Under the pieces are notes generated by a model. The model was not told the DNA's origin, made no database searches, and saw only the letters and a program-made list of their open reading frames with translations. From Stramentimicrobium sp964525625 (GTDB lineage Bacteria; Atribacterota; Phoenicimicrobiia; Phoenicimicrobiales; Stramentimicrobiaceae), in NCBI GenBank assembly GCA_964525625.1, contig CAZGKY010000111.1, forward strand, positions 1-7,350: 7,350 nucleotides of DNA, in the 5' to 3' direction. Position 1 is the first letter of the stretch, and the number at the start of each line of letters is the position of its first letter. The position numbers and the translations under genes are program-made. Shown in pieces: positions 1-6,291 of this stretch.

Positions 1-39
1 AAAATCACAAGAAAAAGAGCAAGAAAGTTAAATCTTTTT

Positions 40-72
40 GCGGGGTTCTTCAAGCCACCCGCAATACGGGTG
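40..72 (+). other. GC-rich patch with two overlapping hairpins
   Basis: GCGGG at 40-44 can pair with CCCGC at 58-62, and CACCCG at 56-61 can pair with CGGGTG at 67-72 around the loop CAATA. The two stems share bases 58-61, so only one can form at a time. The patch is clearly richer in G+C than its surroundings. It is followed by TGATATTT rather than a run of T, so it is a poor intrinsic terminator. It may be the end of the preceding transcription unit or a fragment of a dispersed intergenic repeat. The rest of bases 1-161 shows no gene I can support: all three forward frames are open at the window edge but stop at 31, 75 and 92, and none is recognisable as a protein tail. Confidence 0.35.
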
Positions 73-135
73 TGATATTTACTCATCGATAATAACCAGT
101 GCTAAGAATAATATATTTTTAAGACATTTTTGATA

Positions 136-141
136 TATAAT
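136..141 (+). promoter_or_regulatory. candidate -10 box for hpt
   Basis: A perfect TATAAT lies 20 bases before the hpt start codon. No good -35 hexamer is seen at 16-18 bases upstream, where the sequence is only A/T. Transcription would begin near 148, leaving a very short leader that starts at the Shine-Dalgarno GAGG (148-151). AT-rich sequence produces such boxes by chance, so this is tentative. Confidence 0.3.
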
Positions 142-161
142 AGAAATGAGGAAAAATAAAG

Positions 162-713
162 ATGATTGAACAGGAAATGATAGAAGAAATTTTAATACCA
201 GAAAATCAAATTAAAAAAAGAGTTGAGCAATTGGGAGATCAGATTTCGCATGATTATGAAGGGAAAAAAATTTTTTGTATAGGAGTATTAAGAGGTGCTG
301 TTATTTTCTTAGCTGATTTAGCTCGTTATATAAAGGTACCTATGTTAATTGATTTTATGGCTATTTCCAGCTATGGAGTATCTACCGAATCTTCCGGCGT
401 GGTACGAATTTTAAAAGATTTAGATGAAAACATTGCTCAAAAGGATGTATTAATTGTAGAAGATATTGTGGATACTGGCCTTACCTTAGATTATTTATTA
501 AGAATGTTACAATCACGCAAACCTGCTAGTCTAAAGGTATGTGCTCTCCTCAACAAAAAAGAGAGAAGGAAGATCGAAGTTCCCATTCACTATTGTGGTT
601 TTGCTATACCAGATAAATTTGTGGTGGGATATGGTTTGGATTTTAATGGATTATACCGAAATATACCATACCTCTTAGTCCTCAAATCAAGATACTACCA
701 CAATGTTTAGGAA
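162..713 (+). CDS. hpt: hypoxanthine phosphoribosyltransferase
   Basis: This cytoplasmic purine salvage enzyme transfers phosphoribose from PRPP to hypoxanthine (usually also guanine), giving IMP or GMP. The 182-residue protein matches the usual bacterial length of about 180. Family motifs appear in order: the LRG loop at 43-45, the flexible-loop SSYG at 69-72, the PRPP-binding EDIVDTGLT at 100-108 with the acidic pair E100/D101, the purine-contacting lysine region around K132, and FVVGYGLD at 153-160 followed by YRNIPY. Nothing essential looks missing. The start is ATG 162, with GAGG at 148-151 ten bases upstream. An in-frame ATG at 177 (residue 6) is possible but has no better ribosome site. 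The gene sits directly before ftsH, a widely conserved order in bacteria, often with tilS upstream; no tilS is identifiable in the 161 bases available here. Confidence 0.95.
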
Positions 714-913
714 AAGGTAATTTTTTTTCTGGCCATTATTCCTTTCCAATTTTTCCAATTACTATTTATTACTTAGCTTAGGTATTTTTATTTTCTTATT
801 AACTTACAACGCTGAACTTAATAGGAATTTTAGCAATTTAAATTAATATAATTATGGCCAGAATGTTAAGTGCAGTGAAATTAAAGAATATTTTCAAATA
901 TTATCTTATCTGT

Positions 914-942
914 TTGTTTTTATCTTTAAAATATGCTAAAAT
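914..942 (+). promoter_or_regulatory. extended -10 promoter candidate for ftsH
   Basis: TTGTTT at 914-919 and TAAAAT at 937-942 are separated by 17 bases, and a TG at 934-935 sits one base before the -10, giving an extended -10 (TGCTAAAAT). Transcription would start near 949, leaving a leader of about 60 bases before the ftsH TTG. The -35 matches consensus at 3 of 6 positions and the -10 at 5 of 6. This suggests ftsH can be transcribed independently of hpt. The remainder of the 714-1007 spacer is AT-rich, with no gene or strong terminator seen. Confidence 0.45.
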
Positions 943-1007
943 TACCTTGCATTTACACTGGTAATATTTGAATAGTTTATATAAATAAGATTAGGAGAAA
1001 CAAATAA

Positions 1008-2855
1008 TTGGCAAAATTAAATCCAGATAATTTCAAAAATAAAAATTTTAAAAATGCCGGTTTATATTTACTGATATTGATCGTGGCAATTTCTATTCTT
1101 AGTTCTTTATTTGAACCATCTTCTTCAGTTAAAACGTTAACCTATTCTCAATTTTTAAATGAGGTTGAGAAAAATAATGTTAATAGTATTACCATTTCTG
1201 GTAATACTATAACTGGTGTCCTCAATGACCAGCAAAAATTTTCTACCTATTTACCTGATGATCCAGATTTAATGTCTATTTTACGCAGTAAAAATGTCAA
1301 TATCGAAGCCAAACCACCGGTTGAATTATCCTGGTGGATGCGGGTACTTTCCTCTCTACTGCCTATGGCTTTGATAATCGGTATCTGGATATTTATGATG
1401 AGACAGATGCAGGGTGGCGGTAATAAAGTAATGTCTTTTGGTAAAAGCCAGGCCAAGTTGCTGGGTAAGGAAAGTCCAAAAGTTACCTTTGCTGATGTAG
1501 CTGGTGTTGATGAAGCTAAAGAGGAGCTTCAGGAGGTAGTAGATTTTTTGAAAAATCCAGCCAAATTTAACCAGCTGGGAGCAAAAATCCCTAAAGGGGT
1601 GCTTCTCTATGGACCTCCCGGAGCAGGCAAGACTCTATTAGCAAGAGCGGTGGCTGGAGAAGCAGGTGTAGCCTTCTTTAGTATCAGCGGTTCTGATTTT
1701 GTAGAGATGTTTGTAGGAGTAGGGGCGGCCAGGGTAAGAGATTTATTCAGGCAAGCTAAAGCAAGTAGGCCTTGTATTGTTTTTATGGATGAGATTGATG
1801 CTGTTGGCCGCCATAGAGGTGCTGGTTTAGGAGGTGGCCACGACGAAAGAGAGCAGACTTTAAACCAATTATTAGTAGAAATGGATGGTTTTGACCAAAA
1901 TACGGGAGTTATTTTGATTGCTGCTACCAACAGACCAGATATTCTTGATCCTGCTCTTTTAAGACCAGGACGTTTTGATCGAAGGATAGTGGTAGATCGT
2001 CCAGATTTACTGGGACGTGAACAGATATTAAAGGTTCATGCTAAAGGAAAGCCTCTGGCTAAAGATGTAGATTTAAAGGTTTTAGCCAGAAGAACACCTG
2101 GTTTTGTCGGTTCAGATTTAGCTAATTTGGTCAATGAGGCAGCCCTGTTAGCCTCTCGTAAGGGGAAAAAATTTATCGATATGGAAGATTTTGAAGCCTC
2201 TATTGATAGAGTAATAGCTGGACCGGAGAAAAAGAGCAGAATAATGAATGAAAAAGAAAAGGAGATTGTGGCTTATCATGAATCCGGTCATGCCCTGGTG
2301 GCAAAGTTACTTCCTAATTGTGATCCAGTGCATAAGGTTTCCATTATTCCTCGGGGAAGTGCTGCTTTAGGATATACCCTGCAGTTACCTACTGAAGATC
2401 GTTATCTGGTTAGTAAATCGGAGCTAATGGAAAGATTAAGCGTTCTCTTAGCGGGTAGAGTTGCTGAAGAGCTTATTTTTAAAGATGTTACAACTGGAGC
2501 TCAGAATGATTTAGAGAGAGCGACCAAAATTGCCCGTCAGATGGTAACTGAATTTGGAATGAGTGAATCTCTTGGACCAATTACACTAGGACGGAAAGAA
2601 CATCAAGTCTTTTTAGGTAGAGATATTGCTGAAGATAGAAATTATAGTGATGAAGTTGCCTATCAAATTGATAAAGAAGTAGAAAAAATTATTGAGAATG
2701 CTTATAATAGGGCAAAAGAAATATTAGTTAAAAATAAAAGAAAATTGAAAAAAATTGCGGAAAATTTATTAGAAAAAGAAACCTTAGAAGGGGAAGAGTT
2801 AGATAATCTATTAAAAGGGGCTAAACTTGCCTCTGGACAACCGGTTTTACCTTAG
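1008..2855 (+). CDS. ftsH: ATP-dependent zinc metalloprotease FtsH
   Basis: FtsH is a membrane-anchored hexameric AAA+ protease that extracts and degrades misfolded membrane proteins and selected regulators. The 615 residues show the full family layout. There is a first membrane segment at about 18-36, an extracytoplasmic domain to about 110 and a second membrane segment at about 111-132. The AAA+ module has Walker A GPPGAGKT (202-209), the pore loop FVEMFVGVG (231-239), Walker B ending in D261/E262, and the second region of homology at about 305-324 with arginine fingers R319 and R322. The peptidase domain has HESGH at 424-428 (zinc ligands H424 and H428, catalytic E425) and the third ligand D501 in TGAQND. 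The start is TTG 1008, with AGGAG at 993-997 ten bases upstream. The length is typical and all catalytic residues are present. The C-terminal part from about 545 is charged and helical, as is usual. It follows hpt but probably has its own promoter. Confidence 0.98.
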   Translation: MAKLNPDNFKNKNFKNAGLYLLILIVAISILSSLFEPSSSVKTLTYSQFLNEVEKNNVNSITISGNTITGVLNDQQKFSTYLPDDPDLMSILRSKNVNIEAKPPVELSWWMRVLSSLLPMALIIGIWIFMMRQMQGGGNKVMSFGKSQAKLLGKESPKVTFADVAGVDEAKEELQEVVDFLKNPAKFNQLGAKIPKGVLLYGPPGAGKTLLARAVAGEAGVAFFSISGSDFVEMFVGVGAARVRDLFRQAKASRPCIVFMDEIDAVGRHRGAGLGGGHDEREQTLNQLLVEMDGFDQNTGVILIAATNRPDILDPALLRPGRFDRRIVVDRPDLLGREQILKVHAKGKPLAKDVDLKVLARRTPGFVGSDLANLVNEAALLASRKGKKFIDMEDFEASIDRVIAGPEKKSRIMNEKEKEIVAYHESGHALVAKLLPNCDPVHKVSIIPRGSAALGYTLQLPTEDRYLVSKSELMERLSVLLAGRVAEELIFKDVTTGAQNDLERATKIARQMVTEFGMSESLGPITLGRKEHQVFLGRDIAEDRNYSDEVAYQIDKEVEKIIENAYNRAKEILVKNKRKLKKIAENLLEKETLEGEELDNLLKGAKLASGQPVLP

Positions 2856-2996
2856 TGTAATTTTAGAATTTTTTTGATTTTTTATTTATTTAATATTAAT
2901 ATAATTATGGATGTTCTTACCAGTATACATTAATTAATTATTAGTATTGCCTTAAAACTTACTATGTAATATTGATTAAAAAGGAATGACACAAAG

Positions 2997-3008
2997 AGGG
3001 AATTCCCT
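2997..3008. repeat. 12-base perfect palindrome AGGGAATTCCCT
   Basis: The palindrome lies in the ftsH/binding-protein spacer about 155 bases before the transporter start. As DNA it could be a dimeric repressor site. As RNA, AGGG/CCCT can form a small hairpin with an AATT loop. Its right arm ATTCCCT (3002-3008) can instead pair with AGGGAAT at 3036-3042. No known operator is recognised. Confidence 0.35.
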
Positions 3009-3053
3009 AAAGAGAGTATACCAGATAAATGTAAAAGGGAATAATTTTATGGT

Positions 3054-3061
3054 GGGGGGGG
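3054..3061 (+). repeat. G8 homopolymer tract
   Basis: Eight consecutive G bases, preceded by GGT, lie about 100 bases upstream of the binding-protein start in otherwise AT-rich sequence. It is the only long G tract in the window. Such runs are prone to slipped-strand change. This one lies outside the large coding regions, inside a very short frame (ATG 3049 to TAA 3070). It could also be a sequencing or assembly artefact in its exact length. Confidence 0.6.
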
Positions 3062-3146
3062 TGAAAAAATAAAAAGAAATTAGGTCATAGTATTAATAAT
3101 TAGTTTTATAGAATTGCTTTAGAATATTGTCAAAATGAAAGGACGG

Positions 3147-3153
3147 AAGGAGG
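3147..3153 (+). promoter_or_regulatory. Shine-Dalgarno AAGGAGG deciding the TTG 3162 start
   Basis: AAGGAGG is a near-perfect ribosome binding site ending eight bases before TTG 3162. It lies inside the frame that would be read from ATG 3135, and nothing resembling a ribosome site precedes that ATG. This places the binding-protein start at 3162. Confidence 0.8.
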
Positions 3154-3161
3154 AAAATAAT

Positions 3162-5015
3162 TTGAACAAACAGATTTTATCAATTATTTTACTAATTATA
3201 TTAATTATGGGAATGAGCTCCATAGTTATTGCTCAGGCACCTAATCCTGATAGAATTGTTTATGCCACAATTGGAGGACCTGAGACCATGGATCCTCATT
3301 GGAGTTATGATACGGCCAGTGGTGAAATTATCTATCAGATTTATGATAATTTGATTGCTTATGATGGAGAGAGTATTGAAAAATTTGTACCAATGTTAGC
3401 CACAGAGGTGCCATCTGCGGAGAACGGATTAATTTCTGAAGATGGTTTAACCTATACCTTTCCTATCAGGAAAGATGTAAAATTTCATAATGGTGCTATC
3501 TTAACCCCAGAAGATGTAGAATACAGTTTTGAAAGAGGTATGATCTTTGATCGTGCCGGCGGACCCATGTGGATGATATTAGAACCCCTTTTAGGAGTAG
3601 AAAGCATTGAAAGTTTAGCAGTGGAATTAGCCGGGGTAGATGATTATAGCGATATGTTTGTTGATGATCAATTAAAAGATGAGTACAAAGAAGTGATGAT
3701 CAAGGTCTATACAGATTTTGTGGATAAGGCAGTAGAAGTTGACGGCAATAATGTAGTGTTCCACTTGGCTCAACCTTATGCACCCTTCCTGAACATTCTA
3801 GCTCATGGTGGTGGATGGGCTTCTATTATCAATAAGGAATGGTCTATCGAACAGGGAGACTGGGATCATCAAGCAGATACCTGGTGGAATTACCATGATC
3901 CGAAAAATGAGGAAGATCCACTTTATAGTGTAGCTAATGGAACCGGTCCCTTTAAATTGGTTAGATGGGTACCTGAAGAGACTGTTATGCTGGAAAGATT
4001 TGATGAGCACTGGAGAGGTCCTGCTAAATTGAAAGAGGTAGTGTACCGCTATATCAATGAGTGGACTACTAGAAAACTGATGTTACAGAGGGGAGATGCC
4101 GATATAGTTTATGTTCCGGTTATTAATATGAAAGAAGTCGAGAACATGGAGGGGGTTGAATTAATAACTGGACTACCATCATTGTCTAATGTAGTAACCA
4201 ACATGCCCTGGACCTTAAATGCGGAAGGTAATGCCAATTTAGGTAGTGGTAAATTAGATGGAGAGGGCATTCCACCTGATTTCTTCTCTGATATACATGT
4301 ACGCAGAGGATTTTCTTATCTGTTCCCTTATAATACCTTTATTGAAAAGACATTATATGGACAAGCCAAACGTAATCCCGGTCCTTTCCCTGATCCTTTG
4401 TATGGTTACACAGATGATCCTGAACTTTATTATCAATTTGATATAGAAAAAGCCAAAGATGAATTCAAGTTAGCCTGGGGTGGTGAACTCTGGGAAAAGG
4501 GATGCAAATTTAATATCTTCTATAATGAAGGAAATGATGTCCGTAAGGCAGCCTGTGATATGCTCTCTACTTATGCCAAGATTATTAATCCCAAATTTGA
4601 GCTTACCCCAGTAGGTGTGCAGTGGTCATCATATCTAAAACAGTTCCTGGCAGAACAGCTTCCTATGTACACTATCGGTTGGTTAGCAGATTATCCTCAT
4701 CCTCACAACTGGGCACCAACCTATTTAGGGAGCACTGGCACATACAGTGCATTTTATGGAAAGGCCTATACTGAATGGGCTAAAGAAAATGTGGATCCTC
4801 TTATTGACAAGGCTCTTAAGTCGATTGATCCACAAGAACAAAAAAGTATTTATGAAGAATTAACCAGAATTGCTCACGAACAAGCTGTAGCACTGTATCT
4901 GTATCAACCTATTGGCATTCACGTCCAGAGAGACTGGGTTAAAGGATGGTACTATAATCCAGTAATATCAGGTTTGCCAGAAGGTGCTGATTTCTTCTAT
5001 ATTTACAAAGAGTAA
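3162..5015 (+). CDS. family 5 extracellular solute-binding protein, peptide ABC importer
   Basis: This is the OppA/DppA-type receptor that captures peptides, or another family 5 ligand such as an oligosaccharide or nickel complex, and delivers them to the permeases encoded next. Read from TTG 3162 it has 617 residues, longer than the roughly 540 of E. coli OppA and DppA. Residues 1-24 form a classic signal peptide: a short MNKQ n-region, a hydrophobic I/L core, and probable cleavage after VIA. There is no cysteine at the cleavage site, so it is a soluble exported protein, not a lipoprotein. Family hallmarks are PETMDPHWSYDT near residue 40, the SBP_bac_5 signature ISEDGLTYTFPIRKDVKFHNG at about 91-111, TPEDVEYSFER at 115-125, and a C-terminal YLYQPIGIHV followed by W/Y-rich sequence. 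The start at ATG 3135 would add nine charged residues ahead of the signal peptide and lacks a ribosome site. Ligand identity cannot be read from sequence alone. Confidence 0.93.
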   Translation: MNKQILSIILLIILIMGMSSIVIAQAPNPDRIVYATIGGPETMDPHWSYDTASGEIIYQIYDNLIAYDGESIEKFVPMLATEVPSAENGLISEDGLTYTFPIRKDVKFHNGAILTPEDVEYSFERGMIFDRAGGPMWMILEPLLGVESIESLAVELAGVDDYSDMFVDDQLKDEYKEVMIKVYTDFVDKAVEVDGNNVVFHLAQPYAPFLNILAHGGGWASIINKEWSIEQGDWDHQADTWWNYHDPKNEEDPLYSVANGTGPFKLVRWVPEETVMLERFDEHWRGPAKLKEVVYRYINEWTTRKLMLQRGDADIVYVPVINMKEVENMEGVELITGLPSLSNVVTNMPWTLNAEGNANLGSGKLDGEGIPPDFFSDIHVRRGFSYLFPYNTFIEKTLYGQAKRNPGPFPDPLYGYTDDPELYYQFDIEKAKDEFKLAWGGELWEKGCKFNIFYNEGNDVRKAACDMLSTYAKIINPKFELTPVGVQWSSYLKQFLAEQLPMYTIGWLADYPHPHNWAPTYLGSTGTYSAFYGKAYTEWAKENVDPLIDKALKSIDPQEQKSIYEELTRIAHEQAVALYLYQPIGIHVQRDWVKGWYYNPVISGLPEGADFFYIYKE

Positions 5016-5076
5016 ACAAAATGTTAATAATATTTATTCTTGATGGTAATTGATACTAAGCAGTAAAGGGAATAAA

Positions 5077-5111
5077 AATGGAGTGGAAGAAACTATATTT
5101 TCCACTCCATT
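5077..5111 (+). terminator. strong stem-loop, attenuator or mRNA-stabilising hairpin
   Basis: AATGGAGTGGAA (5077-5088) pairs perfectly with TTCCACTCCATT (5100-5111). One G-U and one A-U pair can extend the stem inward to 14 pairs with a seven-base loop. On the + strand it is followed by ACCTTTTCATT, a weak U tract, so termination would be partial. It lies 61 bases after the binding-protein stop and before oppB. This is the place where a leaky terminator or 3'-end protector would let the binding protein be made in excess of the permeases. Confidence 0.65.
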
Positions 5112-5246
5112 ACCTTTTCATTAAGGGGAAAGTATAGTATTGAAATTTTACAAGTTTCTTAAAAGTATAGATTTTCTTAGCCATTGTGAAAAGATTGGAA
5201 GTTCAGTTATTAGCAATTTTAGTAATAAATAAGGAATAAAGAGAAG

Positions 5247-6284
5247 ATGTTATCTTATATTATAAGACGGCTCTTAATGTTACCTTTAATCTTATTAGGG
5301 GTAACTTTTTTGATATTTTGTCTTTTTTCATTATTAAGTCCTATGGAAAGATTGGCTACTTATATCAATAATCCTAATGTATTAAAAAATCCTCAGGCCG
5401 CCCAGCAGTTAATTGAAAAATATCATTTAAATGATCCTTTTCCAGCTGGTTATATTTACTGGTTACGTTCACTAATGAGACTTGATTTTGGATGGTCTCC
5501 TACCGCTAATCAACCAGTATGGGATGCTATTACACAGCGCCTTCCAGCAACTATGGAATTGGTTTTCTATTCCATTATTCCGGTAATTCTGGTAGGTATC
5601 TGGTTAGGCGTTATCTCCTCAGTTCATCATAATGATTTACTAGATCAGACTATCAGGGTCACAGCTATAATAGGGTGGTCTTTGCCCACCTTTATCTTTG
5701 GTTTACTGGTATTATTTATTTTTTATGGCCTATTAGGCTGGTTACCACCGGGAAGATTGAGTACCTGGGCACAATTTATTGTTTATACCGGGGATAATTT
5801 TAAAAATTACACCTATTTTATTACTATTGATGCTCTTCTTAATAGACGTTTGGATATTTTCTGGGATGCTATAAAACATTTAATTGGACCAATTATTACT
5901 CTTTCTTATATTTCCTGGGCTTATTTACTGAGAATAACTCGTTCCAGTATGCTGGATACCTTAAGAAAGGATTATATCCGCACTGCTAGGGCTAAGGGAG
6001 TGGAAGAGAAAAAAGTTATACATCAACATGCTCGGAAAAATGCCCTAATACCGGTAGTAACAGTGGCTGGAATGATGGTTGTGCAAATGTTGGGAGGAGT
6101 AGTTATTACTGAAACAATATTTAACTATCCTGGTTTGGGATTTTGGGCTGCCTCTTCTGCTCAACAATTAGACTATGGATCAGTAATTGGATTTGCTCTA
6201 TTATTTGCCTTTATGATGGTAATTGGTAATTTAATTGTAGATATTTCTTATGCCTTAATTGATCCGCGGGTTAGATTGGAGTAA
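5247..6284 (+). CDS. peptide ABC transporter permease, OppB/DppB type
   Basis: This inner-membrane permease subunit pairs with the next gene product to form the import channel. The 345 residues begin with the typical N-terminus MLSYIIRRLLMLPLILLGVT, which forms the first membrane segment. An extracytoplasmic region containing YHLNDPFPAGYIYWLRSLMRLDFGWS (about 59-84) follows, as is characteristic of the DppB/OppB family. Further hydrophobic segments lie at about 103-125, 139-165, 211-230, 268-290 and 312-338. The EAA loop that docks the ATPase spans about 243-269 (RTARAKGV to ALIP). The C-terminus ALIDPRVRLE is standard. Residues 165-215 (between two membrane segments) are longer than in the shortest homologues. 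The start is ATG 5247, with AAGGA at 5231-5235 eleven bases upstream. It is co-oriented with the binding protein gene and separated from it by the hairpin spacer. Confidence 0.95.
   Translation: MLSYIIRRLLMLPLILLGVTFLIFCLFSLLSPMERLATYINNPNVLKNPQAAQQLIEKYHLNDPFPAGYIYWLRSLMRLDFGWSPTANQPVWDAITQRLPATMELVFYSIIPVILVGIWLGVISSVHHNDLLDQTIRVTAIIGWSLPTFIFGLLVLFIFYGLLGWLPPGRLSTWAQFIVYTGDNFKNYTYFITIDALLNRRLDIFWDAIKHLIGPIITLSYISWAYLLRITRSSMLDTLRKDYIRTARAKGVEEKKVIHQHARKNALIPVVTVAGMMVVQMLGGVVITETIFNYPGLGFWAASSAQQLDYGSVIGFALLFAFMMVIGNLIVDISYALIDPRVRLE
6278..6281 (+). promoter_or_regulatory. Shine-Dalgarno GGAG for the OppC-type gene
   Basis: GGAG overlaps the last codons of the preceding permease gene and ends ten bases before ATG 6292. 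It supports that start over an in-frame TTG at 6259, which lies inside the upstream gene and has no ribosome site. Confidence 0.65.
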
Positions 6285-6291
6285 GCACAAA

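Noticed and set aside
1..92. Open frames running in from the left edge (stops at 31, 75 and 92) as the tail of an upstream gene such as tilS
   Set aside because: None gives a recognisable C-terminus and the frames cannot be ranked, so no partial gene is called.
887..902. AATATT inverted repeat followed by U-rich sequence, possible hpt terminator
   Set aside because: The stem is only six A-U pairs and too weak to be called an intrinsic terminator. GGAAAAGG/CCTTTCC at 710-747 is also imperfect with a long loop.
854..964. 36-codon frame from ATG 854 in the hpt-ftsH spacer, partly hydrophobic
   Set aside because: There is no Shine-Dalgarno before the ATG and it overlaps the candidate ftsH promoter. 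The hydrophobicity follows from T-rich codons.
1607..1930. 107-codon open frame on the - strand inside ftsH
   Set aside because: It lies entirely within the conserved AAA+ domain coding sequence and has no recognisable protein features; it is a shadow of ftsH. The other - strand frames at 1247-1456, 3798-4010 and 6669-6860 are rejected for the same reason.
4258..4446. 62-codon + strand frame inside the binding protein gene
   Set aside because: It is out of frame within a clearly conserved coding region, with no independent ribosome site or recognisable domain.
5140..5171. TTGAAA (5140-5145) and TATAGA (5166-5171) as a separate promoter for oppB
   Set aside because: The spacer is 20 bases. 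The better -35 TTTACA (5147-5152) is only 13 bases from the same box. Neither pair has acceptable spacing.
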